A stretch of DNA of 64,000 nt from JBBSEX01 sp038239345 (GCA_038239345.1 JBBSEX010000012.1:137255-201254); one strand, 5' to 3'. Positions 8,563 to 18,011 are shown, numbered from the stretch's first letter. Numbers and translations are program-made. Notes: generated from the letters alone by a model not told the origin.

Positions 8563-9568
8563 ACGATTCTCCCGGCCGGTGATGGCCCTTCTGTTTGCTC
8601 CCGCCATCCTTACGGTGTCGCTGGCCCAGGATGAAGTGGCCCCGGCAAAATCGCCGAAGCCCGATTTCGAAAGTGCAGCGACGTTAAAAGCGGTGGACGA
8701 TCTGCAATGGCGGTTGCAACTTTCCGATATTGCCGAGTTCGACAAAGTTACCTACACTAGTCTGCCGCCCGCGCGCATAGGTACGCCTACGGAGCCCGGC
8801 GCATCAAATCCACTGTTGATCCCGGCTTATACGTTCATCCCCAAAATCCTCGATCGCACGAAGAAGCATCCCCTGATTGTCCTGGTCCACGGGGGCGTGC
8901 ATGCCAATTTCGATACAAGCAACGCGCACATCGTACGCGAACTGATTCAGCAGGGCTATAGCGTGATTGCGCCCGAGTATCGCGGCAGCACGGGTTATGG
9001 GCGCGAGTTCTGGCGCCAGATAGATTATGGCGGCCGCGAAGTAGACGATGCGTATGCCGGCCGCGAATGGATGTTGGAGACGTACAGCTTTCTGGATCCG
9101 CAACGCGTCGGCATTGTTGGCTGGAGCCATGGTGGGCTGATCACCCTGATGAATATTTTCCAGCATCCACAAGCGTTCGCGGTGGCCTACGCCGGCGTCC
9201 CGGTCAGCGATCTGGTAGCTCGCTTGGGTTATAAGAGCGATGGCTATCGCGATCTGTATTCCGCCTCGTATCACATCGGGCAAAGCGTCGCCGACAATCC
9301 GGCGGAGTATTTGCGGCGGTCTCCTATCAGCCATGTACAGGATCTGGCCACGCCTTTGCTGGTTCACACCAATACGAACGATGAGGACGTGAATGTACTT
9401 GAGGTACAGCGGTTGATCGATGCGCTAAAAGCTAATGGAAAGAAGTTCGAATATAAGATTTATCCAGACGCTCCCGGCGGCCATCACTTCAATCGCATCG
9501 ATACCAGGCTGGCGCGTGAATCGCGGGCCGAAATTTACAAATTTCTCGCCACTTACTTGAAGCCATAA
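8531..9568 (+). CDS. secreted S9-family (prolyl oligopeptidase-like) alpha/beta hydrolase
   Basis: 345 residues. An N-terminal hydrophobic segment (MALLFAPAILTVSLAQ) acts as a signal peptide. The hydrolase core shows LIVLVHGGVH (oxyanion region), GIVGWSHGGLITL with the nucleophile Ser, DEDVNVLEVQ with the likely Asp, and GGHHFNR with the His. This matches the C-terminal catalytic domain of S9 peptidases without the propeller that usually gates it, so it may act as an esterase or peptidase on small substrates. Start choice is uncertain: ATG 8531 overlaps epsI by 32 bp, while ATG 8582 would begin directly at the signal peptide. Coupling to the exosortase pair suggests co-transcription. Confidence 0.82.
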   Translation: MSRCANIFRLERFSRPVMALLFAPAILTVSLAQDEVAPAKSPKPDFESAATLKAVDDLQWRLQLSDIAEFDKVTYTSLPPARIGTPTEPGASNPLLIPAYTFIPKILDRTKKHPLIVLVHGGVHANFDTSNAHIVRELIQQGYSVIAPEYRGSTGYGREFWRQIDYGGREVDDAYAGREWMLETYSFLDPQRVGIVGWSHGGLITLMNIFQHPQAFAVAYAGVPVSDLVARLGYKSDGYRDLYSASYHIGQSVADNPAEYLRRSPISHVQDLATPLLVHTNTNDEDVNVLEVQRLIDALKANGKKFEYKIYPDAPGGHHFNRIDTRLARESRAEIYKFLATYLKP

Positions 9569-9596
9569 ATACTTCACTCGAACACCGGGTTTCCAG

Positions 9597-9625
9597 TTGA
9601 CTCCCTGCTAACGATCCTTTACGCT
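9597..9625 (+). promoter_or_regulatory. sigma-70-type promoter for adenylate kinase
   Basis: TTGACT (9597-9602) and TACGCT (9620-9625) are separated by exactly 17 bp and stand 24 nt before the TTG start of adk. This is one of the few places in the window with a recognisable -35 element together with a Shine-Dalgarno-led gene. Confidence 0.4.
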
Positions 9626-9649
9626 GGGGGGAACGAAAGGGGAAGACGA

Positions 9650-10327
9650 TTGGTATATTTGCTCTTCGGACCGCCAGGTTGCGGCAAGGGTACACAGTCT
9701 CAAGCGATCAGCCAATGGCTATCGATTCCCGCAATTTCCACTGGGGACATGCTGCGCTCGGAATTTGCGGCTGGAACCGATCTCGGCAAAGAAGCGCACG
9801 CCGTAACCGCCGGTGGATGCCTGGCCGCCGATCATGCTGTAAATGAAATGGTCGTTCGGCGACTCGGCCGCCCCGACTGCGCCGCCGGATTCTTGCTGGA
9901 TGGCTATCCGCGGACACTTCCCCAAGCTGGGTTCTTCGATCGCTTTCTGAGTGAGCGCGGATCCCCGCCCGTAACCGTTCTGCACCTCAATGTTCCACCC
10001 GCGATTCTCGCCGATCGAATCTCCGCGCGGCGCATTTGCCCCTGCTGCAAACGCGTGTATAGCCTGGTTCACAAACCACCCCAACGCCCCGGCCATTGCG
10101 ATGACGACAACGCTCCGCTGATGCAGCGCGCCGACGACCGCCGCGAATCCATTCGCGAACGCCTCTCCGGTTATATACGCCAGACCGATCCTGTGCTGCG
10201 CCATTACCAATCCACCAATTACTTTCGTATCGAAGGCGATCGGCCGGCGGACGAAGTCGCCGCCGAGATTCGGGGAATCCTTGAAGAATCGTTGGTCCGG
10301 GTTCGCGCCCTGCGGGCGCAGGCGTAA
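9650..10327 (+). CDS. adk: adenylate kinase with zinc-binding lid
   Basis: 225 residues. The P-loop GPPGCGKGT (7-15), STGDMLR and FLLDGYPRT motifs are all present. The lid carries a structural zinc site of the Cys-x2-Cys-x16-Cys-x2-Asp type (Cys130, Cys133, Cys150, Asp153), as in Gram-positive-like long adenylate kinases. It interconverts ATP, AMP and ADP in the cytoplasm. The start is a TTG at 9650, fixed by an AAAGGGGA ribosome site 8 nt upstream and by conservation from residue 2. The gene stands alone rather than in the secY-adk-map ribosomal cluster, so it may be a second copy or a relocated one. Confidence 0.93.
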   Translation: MVYLLFGPPGCGKGTQSQAISQWLSIPAISTGDMLRSEFAAGTDLGKEAHAVTAGGCLAADHAVNEMVVRRLGRPDCAAGFLLDGYPRTLPQAGFFDRFLSERGSPPVTVLHLNVPPAILADRISARRICPCCKRVYSLVHKPPQRPGHCDDDNAPLMQRADDRRESIRERLSGYIRQTDPVLRHYQSTNYFRIEGDRPADEVAAEIRGILEESLVRVRALRAQA

Positions 10328-10393
10328 GCGCGAGAATCCGGTTAAGACGCCGCGTGATATTATCGCAGCGAGCTTAAGGAGCCTTTCCGATTT

Positions 10394-11767
10394 ATGCCTA
10401 ATGATTTCACCCGCCGGTTTTTTCTTGGCGCCGCCACCGCCGCCGCTGCCACGCGCGTCTGGGGTGCGAACGACAAAATCAATGTAGCGATCGTTGGTCT
10501 TGGTGGGCGTGGCAGCAATCATCTCAGCATCTATTCCCGGCTGTCTGAGGCGCGTGTGGTGGGCTTGTGCGATGTGAACCAAGCCGCGCTCGAACGGGCA
10601 CAGGCAACGCTTGTGAAGAACACCGGCGAGAAAGCCAAGGAATTCTCGGACATGCGTAAGGCGTTCGCCGATCCTTCCGTTGAGGCTGTCTCCATCGCCA
10701 CTCCGAATCATTGGCATGCTCTGGCCGCCATCTGGGCCATGCAGGCCGGTAAAGACGTTTATGGCGAGAAACCCGCCTGCTACAACATCTACGAAGGCCA
10801 GAAAATGATCGAGGTGGCCCATCAAACCCAACGCATGATGCAGGTGGGCTCACAGCATCGCAGCACGCCTTTTAAGATGAAGGCCATCGCTGCCATCCAA
10901 GGCGGCTTGATCGGAAACATTTACCTTACTAAAGGCCTCTGTTTTAAGCGGCGCGCCTCCATCGGCCACCAGGCCGACACTCCCACGCCGCCGGGCGTCG
11001 ATTGGGATATGTTTCTCGGACCGGCGCCCATGCGTCCTTTCAACCCCCTTCGCTTCAAGTACAACTGGCACTGGTTTTGGGACACCGGCAACGGCGATAT
11101 CGGCAACCAGGGCGTCCACGAAATCGGAATCTGCCGCTGGGCGATGGGTGATCCGCAATGGCCCAAGACGGCTTTTGCGCAAGGCGGGAAGTACGCTTAT
11201 ACCGACGATCAGGAAACGCCCAACACGCTCCTCGCCAGCTTCGATTACGGCGGCAGCGAACTGGTTTTTGAAGTACGTGGTCTATTGACGGGCTCCGAGG
11301 GTGCGCCGGGTCCGCGGCGAAACGGTCCATCGGCGATCGGCGGAGTGGCGCCACCGCCGGATTCGCCGGCACCCACGGCAACCGCGCCACGCGTCGGACT
11401 GCCGCTGAATGTCATGACCGGCAATCTTTTCTATGGCACCGAAGGCTGGGCAGCGATGAGCGATTCCGGTTTTCAGGCGTTCAAAGGCGAAAGCAATGAA
11501 CTCGTCATGGATGAACGGCCCGAGCGGGGCAACGATGCCACGGGACTCCACATGCAAAACTTCCTGGCGGCCTGCCGGTCAAGAAAACGTGAGAGTCTGC
11601 ATGATGGCCTGGACAACGCCTACTTGAGCGCGTCGCTGTGCCACTTGGCGAATATCAGCTATCGCGTCGGCCGCAAGCTGACACTCGAGCCCGGTCCGAA
11701 ATTCACCAACGATGCCGAGGCGAACAAGCTGATCACGCGCGATTATCGTAAGCCTTATGTAGTCTAA
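10394..11767 (+). CDS. Tat-exported Gfo/Idh/MocA family oxidoreductase
   Basis: 457 residues. The N-terminus is a twin-arginine signal (TRRFFLGAATAAAATRVWG). A Rossmann fold follows (VAIVGLGGRGSNH), then VSIATPNHWHALAAI and the EKPACYNIYEG motif with the conserved Lys of the family. The C-terminal part has WHWFWDTGNGDIGNQGVHEI. Such proteins oxidise, reduce or epimerise sugars and inositols with tightly bound NAD(P), and the Tat signal implies export of the folded, cofactor-loaded enzyme. AAGGAG lies upstream of the ATG at 10394. A proline- and glycine-rich loop (about residues 310-335) interrupts the C-terminal domain. The substrate is unknown; acidobacteria often hold many paralogues. Confidence 0.88.
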   Translation: MPNDFTRRFFLGAATAAAATRVWGANDKINVAIVGLGGRGSNHLSIYSRLSEARVVGLCDVNQAALERAQATLVKNTGEKAKEFSDMRKAFADPSVEAVSIATPNHWHALAAIWAMQAGKDVYGEKPACYNIYEGQKMIEVAHQTQRMMQVGSQHRSTPFKMKAIAAIQGGLIGNIYLTKGLCFKRRASIGHQADTPTPPGVDWDMFLGPAPMRPFNPLRFKYNWHWFWDTGNGDIGNQGVHEIGICRWAMGDPQWPKTAFAQGGKYAYTDDQETPNTLLASFDYGGSELVFEVRGLLTGSEGAPGPRRNGPSAIGGVAPPPDSPAPTATAPRVGLPLNVMTGNLFYGTEGWAAMSDSGFQAFKGESNELVMDERPERGNDATGLHMQNFLAACRSRKRESLHDGLDNAYLSASLCHLANISYRVGRKLTLEPGPKFTNDAEANKLITRDYRKPYVV

Positions 11768-11777
11768 AGGTAACCGT

Positions 11778-12722
11778 TTAACGGGGGGATCGGACTTCAT
11801 GCCTGCTCAGATACCATTGGTAGGTCTTCGCGATCCCGTCCCTTAAACTTGTCCGCGCTTTCCAGCCAAGGGCGTTCACTCGCGAAGAGTCCATTAGCTT
11901 GCGCGCCGTGCCGTCGGGCTTCGAAGAATCGAAGACGATCTTGCCCCTAAAGCCCACCACTTCGCCTATCGTGTGCGCTAGTTGAAGAATGGTCAGGTCT
12001 TCGCCCGAACCGACGTTTATGATCTCTTCGGCATCGTAATTTTCCATCAGGAAAACCGCCGCTTCGGCAAAGTCGTCTATGTAGAGGAACTCGCGCAGCG
12101 GTGATCCCGTCCCCCAGACGACCACCTCTTGCGCAGCGGATCGCTGAGCCTCATGGAATTTACGCAGCAAGGCCGGCAACACATGCGAACCGGCCAGATC
12201 GAAGTTATCGCCGGGTCCATACAAGTTAGTGGGCATCAAGCTAATACCCGCAAACCCATACTGGCGCCGGTATGCCTGCAACATTTTGATGCCCGCAATC
12301 TTCGCGATAGCGTAACTCTCGTTAGTCGGCTCCAGCAGACCGGTAAGCAGATACTCTTCGCGGATGGGCTGAGCGGCAAGCTTTGGATAAATGCAGGATG
12401 AACCAAGAAATTCGAATTTCTTGACGCCGTGGCGCCAGGCGGAATCGATGACATTGCATTGCACCAGTAGATTGTCGCGAATGAAGTCCGCTGGATACGC
12501 TGCATTCGCTGCGATGCCGCCGACTTTCGCCGCGGCCAGGAAAACATATTCCGGTTTTTCACGGGCGAAAAATGCCTCGACGGCGCTCTGTTCGCGCAGG
12601 TCCAACTCATCGCGTCCGCGAAGAATCAGGTTGTTGTAGCCATCTTGTTTCAGACGGCGGCAGATCGCCGAGCCTGCTAACCCGCGGTGGCCGGCTACAT
12701 AGATCCGGCTGCTACTGTCCAC
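11778..12722 (-). CDS. fcl: GDP-L-fucose synthase
   Basis: 314 residues, an extended SDR enzyme. It shows the NADP motif AGHRGLAGSA, AAAKVGGIAAN, GSSCIYP with the catalytic Ser, and ESYAIAKIAG with the Tyr and Lys. It converts GDP-4-keto-6-deoxy-D-mannose to GDP-L-fucose by epimerisation and reduction. The start is the GTG at 12722, preceded by GGTAGG, and lies 5 bp after the stop of gmd on the same strand. The two genes together make GDP-L-fucose from GDP-mannose for the surface polysaccharide. Confidence 0.93.
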   Translation of the reverse strand: MDSSSRIYVAGHRGLAGSAICRRLKQDGYNNLILRGRDELDLREQSAVEAFFAREKPEYVFLAAAKVGGIAANAAYPADFIRDNLLVQCNVIDSAWRHGVKKFEFLGSSCIYPKLAAQPIREEYLLTGLLEPTNESYAIAKIAGIKMLQAYRRQYGFAGISLMPTNLYGPGDNFDLAGSHVLPALLRKFHEAQRSAAQEVVVWGTGSPLREFLYIDDFAEAAVFLMENYDAEEIINVGSGEDLTILQLAHTIGEVVGFRGKIVFDSSKPDGTARKLMDSSRVNALGWKARTSLRDGIAKTYQWYLSRHEVRSPR

Positions 12723-12727
12723 GCAAC

Positions 12728-13774
12728 CTACCCATGCGCCACGCCCCGCACCACGACGCGATGACCGGCCTCGCTCAATAATTTATCCTGCTTGGCTAGC
12801 TCCGCATCGTGCTCCACCATCAAGCGCACCAATTCCTCGAAGCTCACCCTTGGCCGCCAACCAAGTCTTGCGTGCGCTTTGCTCGCGTCTCCCATTAAAA
12901 AATCGACCTCGGTTGGCCGGAAATAGCGGGCGTCGGTCTCGACGTGTTGCCGCCAATTCAATCCTGCATATTTCCCGGCGACATCCAGAAACTCGGCCAC
13001 GGTATGCGCTTCTCCGGTCGCCACAACATAATCGTCGGGCTGCGCCTGTTGCAGCATAAGCCACATCGCTTCCACATAGTCGCCCGCATAACCCCAATCG
13101 CGCTTCGATTCCAGATTGCCAAGAAATAATTGTTTCTGCATGCCGGCTCGGATGCGCGTCAACGCGCGGGTAATCTTGCGCGTCACAAATGTTTCACCCC
13201 GCCGCTCCGATTCATGATTGAACAAAATCCCATTGCAGATAAACAGGCCATAGGCCTCGCGATAATTCACGCAATACCAGTGCGCCGCTACTTTGCTGAC
13301 GGCGTAAGGACTGCGCGGATAAAACGGTGTCGCCTCATTCTGCGGAGGCTTAGCCGCGCCGAACATCTCCGATGAACCCGCCTGATAAAAGCGCACATTC
13401 CGGTTCGAGTTCTTCGAATAGGCGCGCAATGCCTCAAGAATTCGCAATGTTCCCTGGGCCACGATATCGGCGGTATACTCAGCCAGATCGAAACTTACGC
13501 GTACATGCGATTGTGCCGCTAGATTATAAATCTCGTCCGGTTGAACACGCTCCAGAATGTGTTGCAGGCCCGCGCCATCGGCCAGATCCCCATAGTGCAG
13601 GTACATCGATACATTGTCTTCATGAGGGTCGGCATAAATCTGATCGAGACGATCCGTGTTGAAGGTGGAAGCGCGTCGAACGACGCCATGAACTTCGTAG
13701 CCCTTCTGTAGTAACAGTTCGGCTAGGAACGAGCCATCCTGTCCGGTGATTCCGAATATCAGAGCTTTTTTCAT
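12728..13774 (-). CDS. gmd: GDP-mannose 4,6-dehydratase
   Basis: 348 residues from the ATG at 13774, chosen because the protein then begins MKKALIFGITGQDGS with the Rossmann GxxGxxG at the usual place. An upstream in-frame start at 13852 would add 26 unlikely residues. Catalytic features include YNLAAQSHV, GSSEMFG and SPYAVSKVAAHWY. It makes GDP-4-keto-6-deoxymannose, the substrate of the next gene fcl, 5 bp downstream. The dehydratase is also a branch point to GDP-rhamnose or GDP-perosamine, but fcl next door argues for fucose. Confidence 0.95.
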   Translation of the reverse strand: MKKALIFGITGQDGSFLAELLLQKGYEVHGVVRRASTFNTDRLDQIYADPHEDNVSMYLHYGDLADGAGLQHILERVQPDEIYNLAAQSHVRVSFDLAEYTADIVAQGTLRILEALRAYSKNSNRNVRFYQAGSSEMFGAAKPPQNEATPFYPRSPYAVSKVAAHWYCVNYREAYGLFICNGILFNHESERRGETFVTRKITRALTRIRAGMQKQLFLGNLESKRDWGYAGDYVEAMWLMLQQAQPDDYVVATGEAHTVAEFLDVAGKYAGLNWRQHVETDARYFRPTEVDFLMGDASKAHARLGWRPRVSFEELVRLMVEHDAELAKQDKLLSEAGHRVVVRGVAHG

Positions 13775-13902
13775 TTCCAGATAGACTCCATCGTAGCGTA
13801 GCGAATATCTCGACGCGCCTTGACGCGCCTGTTCGCTTAGCGAGATGATCATGTGAGAAGCGTTCTGAAGACTACGCCTGCATCTGGCTTATTCATCGAT
13901 TG

Positions 13903-15060
13903 ATGCCCATCACCAGCATTCGCGTCCTGACCCTGATTGAAAGCTCACAAGCGGTTGGACCGGCCCGCAGCTTGATTGAAATCGCCAAAGCCGGGGCGAT
14001 GACTGAGCCACCGCTGCCACATTTGGAACTCGTCATCGGCACCTACTTTCGAGGCGAAGGAAACAGTCCCATGGCGCAGGCTGCGCTTGACGCGGGCGTA
14101 CGCGCTTACACAATTCGTGAGCGAGGCCGCGGCGATGTGCAGGCGATGCAGGGATTGCAAAGGTTGATCGATGAGGTGCGGCCCGACATCCTGGAATCGC
14201 AGAACATCAAGTCGCATCTGTTCATCCGCTTGCTGCGCGCTTATAAAAAATATCCGTGGGTGATCTGGAACCATGGCTACACGGCCACCAGCCGCAGGGA
14301 CAGGCTGTACGGCCAGCTTGATCGATGGTCGTTGCGGAAGGCTTTTCGCGCGGTAACGGTTTGCAACGCGTTCGCTGATAGGATGAGCCGCCGAGGTTTG
14401 CCGCGCGAACGAATCCTGGTGAAGCATAGTTTTGTCCGCCCTTTCCAGCGCTCGCCGGAAGAAGAGATTGACCGTCTGAAACGAAAGCTGGGCCTTCGGG
14501 ACGAGAAGATTATCCTTGCGGTCGGCCGGCTCTCGCAGGAGAAAGGCCATGCTGATCTATTGCGCGCTATCGCGCTTCTGGACACCGAGTTGCCGCCGTT
14601 TCGCGTACTGATCGTAGGCGATGGGCCGGAGCGGCAGAGTCTGGTGGAGCTTGCCGATAGCCTTGGAATTTCCAGTAAAATCGCGATGCTCGGCCAGCAA
14701 GGCGAGGTGCGGCCGTTCTATTCGATGGCGGACTTGATGGCTCTGCCATCCCACTCGGAAGGGTCGCCTTATGTCGTTCTGGAGGCTCTTGCCGCGGGCG
14801 TGCCGATTGCAGCCACGCGGGTGGGCGGAGTTCCCGAAATCCTCACTCATGCCGAGACAGGATTGCTGGTTCCCAGTAAGAATCCGCAGGCAATGGCCGA
14901 CGCGCTACGCTGTCTTCTGACTGATGAACAGCTGGGACGGCGCTTGGCTGACGCGGGAGAAGCGCACGCTAAAGCCCACTTCGATTTCCGAAATTATATG
15001 GAATCGCTAATTCAGTTCTACGAGCAGACTCTTATTGACTGGAAGGCTCATCACGGTTGA
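13903..15060 (+). CDS. GT4-family glycosyltransferase
   Basis: 385 residues with the GT-B fold. The N-terminal domain begins SIRVLTLIESSQAVGPARSLIEIAKAG. The C-terminal domain has ILAVGRLSQEKGHADLLRA, FRVLIVGDGPER, and the nucleotide-sugar site PSHSEGSPYVVLEALAAGVPI with GVPEI after it. This is the standard signature of retaining GT4 (Glycos_transf_1) enzymes, cytoplasmic or membrane-associated. It is divergent from gmd and convergent with the next GT4 gene, overlapping its 3' end by 29 bp. ATG 13903 is preferred over the TTG 3 nt before. Donor and acceptor are unknown. Confidence 0.88.
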   Translation: MPITSIRVLTLIESSQAVGPARSLIEIAKAGAMTEPPLPHLELVIGTYFRGEGNSPMAQAALDAGVRAYTIRERGRGDVQAMQGLQRLIDEVRPDILESQNIKSHLFIRLLRAYKKYPWVIWNHGYTATSRRDRLYGQLDRWSLRKAFRAVTVCNAFADRMSRRGLPRERILVKHSFVRPFQRSPEEEIDRLKRKLGLRDEKIILAVGRLSQEKGHADLLRAIALLDTELPPFRVLIVGDGPERQSLVELADSLGISSKIAMLGQQGEVRPFYSMADLMALPSHSEGSPYVVLEALAAGVPIAATRVGGVPEILTHAETGLLVPSKNPQAMADALRCLLTDEQLGRRLADAGEAHAKAHFDFRNYMESLIQFYEQTLIDWKAHHG

Positions 15061-16207
15061 AGCCTTTAACTTTTCGTTGTAGCCACTTGCTGTAAATGGC
15101 TCCCGTGGTTCGCGCTGCAATTTCAATCGAGAGTTTCTCCTTGGCGAAAGCAGCCGCCCGCGCGCCCAGAGTCTTTCGAAGTTCGGAATCGTGAACAAGT
15201 CGGCTCAACTTACTGCTCAAGTCGTCGCAATTGTTGCTTTCAAATAAGAGTCCACGTTCATCGTCGCCGATCATCTCCGGGCTTCCACCCACTCGCGACG
15301 CGATCGCCGCGCATCCGCAGGCCAGCGCTTCCAGCAAAGAATTCGAAAAGGCTTCCGAATAAGACGGCAATACAAAAATATCGATGGCTCTCAGCCAGGT
15401 CGCCACATCGCGGGTTGCCGGGATGAATATCGTGGAATCCAGAATCCCCAGATCCTTCGCTCTTTGCTCCAGGCTCTCCCGCTCAACGCCACTTCCAACA
15501 AATAGGAGTTGCATCTTTGGGCCTGTGCCGGCATTGCGTACACGGGCGAACGCCTCGATCAACAGCCCCAAATTTTTCTCGTGCCTCAGAGCGCAAACAG
15601 AGCCGATGGTAATTGCGTTTTTATCTAGAACATCCGGTTTCGACACGGCTGGAGCGGGGAAGAATACGTCCGTTTCGACGCCGTTGTAACACATCTCCAC
15701 CCGATCGGGTTTCAGTCCTTCACTCTCAATTAAATATTTGCGAATCGCCTCACAGTTGGCTAGGATCGCGTCGGCGATCGGGTCAACCGCACGCAACAGA
15801 AACTGCGTCCGCGAGTCAAGCAAGGAACGGTAACTCAACTGGCTGCCGATGACGACTGGCACTCGCGCCAGACGAGCTACGGGTACGGCCAGAATGCCGC
15901 TGACATCATAAGAGTGGACCACTTGAATTCGATGAGTCTGAATATATTGCCGCAACCGAAACGCGGACTGCGCTGCCTTAGGCGAAAAAATCGACCGCAC
16001 GGGCATCTGCATAATCGGAATGCCGGCTTCCTTTAATTCCTCGTAACGCAAACCGTGCGCGAAATATGTGGCGACGTGGGGGTCGAAGAGGGCGCGATCC
16101 AGGTATTGAGCGATCTTTGCGACATCGCGTTCGACGCCACCCTGGTCCAATTCGCGTACCGTAAGTAATACCGGAATGGGAAGACTGATCGACGATCTTG
16201 AGGGCAT
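15032..16207 (-). CDS. GT4-family glycosyltransferase
   Basis: 391 residues, GT-B fold. Segments include LTVRELDQGGVERDVAKIAQ (acceptor-side loop), VVHSYDVSGILAV, CYNGVETDVFFP, ITIGSVCALRHEKNLGLLIEAF and the donor site PSYSEAFSNSLLEALACG with GGSPEMI. These mark a retaining GT4 transferase of the type that adds sugars to lipid-linked or surface glycans. It is followed (reading the minus strand) by the convergent GT4 gene and preceded 4 bp away by the hexapeptide acyltransferase, so the two minus-strand genes form one unit. Confidence 0.87.
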   Translation of the reverse strand: MPSRSSISLPIPVLLTVRELDQGGVERDVAKIAQYLDRALFDPHVATYFAHGLRYEELKEAGIPIMQMPVRSIFSPKAAQSAFRLRQYIQTHRIQVVHSYDVSGILAVPVARLARVPVVIGSQLSYRSLLDSRTQFLLRAVDPIADAILANCEAIRKYLIESEGLKPDRVEMCYNGVETDVFFPAPAVSKPDVLDKNAITIGSVCALRHEKNLGLLIEAFARVRNAGTGPKMQLLFVGSGVERESLEQRAKDLGILDSTIFIPATRDVATWLRAIDIFVLPSYSEAFSNSLLEALACGCAAIASRVGGSPEMIGDDERGLLFESNNCDDLSSKLSRLVHDSELRKTLGARAAAFAKEKLSIEIAARTTGAIYSKWLQRKVKGFNRDEPSSQ

Positions 16208-16211
16208 CGCG

Positions 16212-16790
16212 CTAAACGACCTGAGCGCCCGCGGTGCGTATTACCCGCGCCGGATTGCCCACCGCCGTGGAGCCGGGTGGAATGTCTTTTACGACGACCG
16301 CCCCCGCACCGATCGTGCTGTTATCGCCAACATTGGCAAGCACCACTGCCGATGCCCCTATCCAGCAATACGCGCCGATAGTTAGTTGTTCGTCATAAGA
16401 CCCGACCATCATTCCGGCCTCATCGCGATCGTGCTGCTTCCGCCCGCTGGGAATTTCCACGTGGGACGCAATCTGCGTCCACTGCCCCACCAGAACGCGG
16501 CCGATAACGCAATAACAACCAACCGACACGCCCTTCCCGATGGAGGCGGAAGGATGTACAAAAATCGTTCCCGGGCCTATCGTTGTGTTCATTGAGGACT
16601 CCTGGAGCGTCAGCCGATAATACGCCGATCGCAGGTATCCGCCCGGCAGACCGGGCCCAAGCGCATACAAATGGGCGAAAAATGTGTACACCGGCAACAC
16701 ACGTCCGAACCAGCTCAAGAACGCGCTTGGAAACACCATCGCAAGGGCAATTGCCTGGATAATTTTCTTCGTAACCTGTCGAAAGGTCAC
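16212..16790 (-). CDS. hexapeptide-repeat (left-handed beta-helix) O-acetyltransferase
   Basis: 192 residues. From about residue 70 on it consists of hexapeptide repeats: TIGPGTIFVHPSASIGKGV, IGAYCWIGASAVVLANV and TIGAGAVVVKDIPPGSTAVG ending in NPARVI. This is the left-handed beta-helix of serine-acetyltransferase or sugar O-acetyltransferase-like enzymes. The first 60 residues contain a hydrophobic segment. It is likely to acetylate a sugar or serine using acetyl-CoA; with glycosyltransferases around it, polysaccharide decoration is the better guess. The start is the GTG at 16790. It sits 4 bp upstream of the GT4 gene on the minus strand. Confidence 0.83.
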   Translation of the reverse strand: MTFRQVTKKIIQAIALAMVFPSAFLSWFGRVLPVYTFFAHLYALGPGLPGGYLRSAYYRLTLQESSMNTTIGPGTIFVHPSASIGKGVSVGCYCVIGRVLVGQWTQIASHVEIPSGRKQHDRDEAGMMVGSYDEQLTIGAYCWIGASAVVLANVGDNSTIGAGAVVVKDIPPGSTAVGNPARVIRTAGAQVV

Positions 16791-16870
16791 TCACGACACT
16801 CCAAAATTATCATTGGTTTGAGCGCGGCTGATGCTCCAGCTATCAGTATAAGGGTAAAATAAAAGGGCAG

Positions 16871-17842
16871 ATGACGATTGAAAAAGCGCCGCCAGAAATA
16901 AGTGTAATCGTCCCCGCGTTCAAAGTAACGGCTTACATCACGGCAGCGCTCGATTCCCTTCGAACGCAAACATTTCGCAATTTTGAAACGATCGTGATCA
17001 ATGACGCCTGCCCCGATACCGAACAACTAGAGAAGGTTTTAGAGCCATACCGCGGCGAAATCGTCTATTTGAAGTCAGACCAGTGGACCACTTTATCCGG
17101 CTCGCGAAATACCGGCATCATGGCTGCCCGATCCCCGCTCATCGCTCTGTTGGATGGCGATGATGAGTGGACGCCGGATTATTTAGCGGTCCAAAAAGCA
17201 TTCCTGGATTCGCATCCAGACGTCGATTTGGTCTACCCGAACGCGACCTTCTTCGGGATTCCGTCGTGGGAAGGGAAGACGTTCATGGAAACGTCGCCCA
17301 GTAATGGCGATCCTACGCTAGAGAAAGTCATTCAGCGAGAGTGCTGTGTCTTTGTCGGAGTAACGGCGAAGCGCGAAGCGATGATTCGCGCTGGTCTTTT
17401 CGACGTCGATCTTCGGGGCGCCGAGGATATCGACATGTGGATGCGCATGTTGAAAACGGGATCGAAGTTCGCCTATCATCAACAGCCACTCGTACGATAC
17501 CGGCAGCGGCAATCGAGTCTCAGCGATGACAAAGTGGAACTGATCCGTTCGGCTCTCGTGGTTTATGAAAAGTTCGCGGCCTCACCTTCGTTGACACCGG
17601 AAGAGCGCTCCTGGTGCGCGCAGGCAATCGATAAGCACAACGCCCTGATGAAAATGTTTGTGGGTAGAAAAGCGCTGTATGCGGGAAACACAGCCCAGGC
17701 GATCACTCTGCTGTCGAGTGCGAACGAAGTCCTCCACAACAATCGGCTAAGGGCGATGATCTGGGCCCTCAAACGGGTTCCCCGATTGGTGTATCGCTAT
17801 GTTCATACACGCCACGACTCAGAATATTCGTTCCTTCATTAA
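16871..17842 (+). CDS. GT2-family glycosyltransferase
   Basis: 323 residues with the GT-A fold: ISVIVPAFKVTAYITAALDSL at residues 10-30, IVINDACPDTEQ, SGSRNTGIMAARSPLIALLDGDDEW (the DxD-type metal and nucleotide-sugar site DGDDE) and LRGAEDIDMWMRML. It is an inverting GT2 enzyme, probably acting on the same surface polysaccharide. AAGGG lies a few bases before the ATG at 16871 and a TAAAAT hexamer ends 10 nt upstream, so the leader is very short. It is divergent from the acyltransferase gene. Confidence 0.87.
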   Translation: MTIEKAPPEISVIVPAFKVTAYITAALDSLRTQTFRNFETIVINDACPDTEQLEKVLEPYRGEIVYLKSDQWTTLSGSRNTGIMAARSPLIALLDGDDEWTPDYLAVQKAFLDSHPDVDLVYPNATFFGIPSWEGKTFMETSPSNGDPTLEKVIQRECCVFVGVTAKREAMIRAGLFDVDLRGAEDIDMWMRMLKTGSKFAYHQQPLVRYRQRQSSLSDDKVELIRSALVVYEKFAASPSLTPEERSWCAQAIDKHNALMKMFVGRKALYAGNTAQAITLLSSANEVLHNNRLRAMIWALKRVPRLVYRYVHTRHDSEYSFLH

Positions 17843-17955
17843 CAGCGCGTATCGACAGCAATGGGCTTCGCCCGCCGCGATTTGCACCGCTTAGTGGAAT
17901 CCGCATCCGCCTGCTCCGATCAATTCAGAAGCTGCCCATGGTGCGATGCGGTTGT

Positions 17956-17961
17956 TATACT
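17956..17961 (+). promoter_or_regulatory. possible -10 element (TATACT) for the heptose operon
   Basis: TATACT lies 50 nt before the GTG at 18012 in a 169-bp gap after a convergent-free 3' end. No convincing -35 is seen. It is the only AT-rich hexamer in this otherwise plain gap. Confidence 0.3.
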
Positions 17962-18011
17962 GAGTCTCGGCGGCGAATGGACTTGATGACGAAACGCGAT
18001 CGAGTCGGTAC

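Noticed and set aside
9719..10831. 370-codon open frame antisense to adk and the oxidoreductase
   Set aside because: It spans two well-supported genes and an intergenic gap; composition is that of a shadow frame in GC-rich DNA.
13945..14550. 201-codon open frame antisense to the first GT4 gene
   Set aside because: The sense frame has all GT4 motifs; the antisense product has no recognisable pattern.
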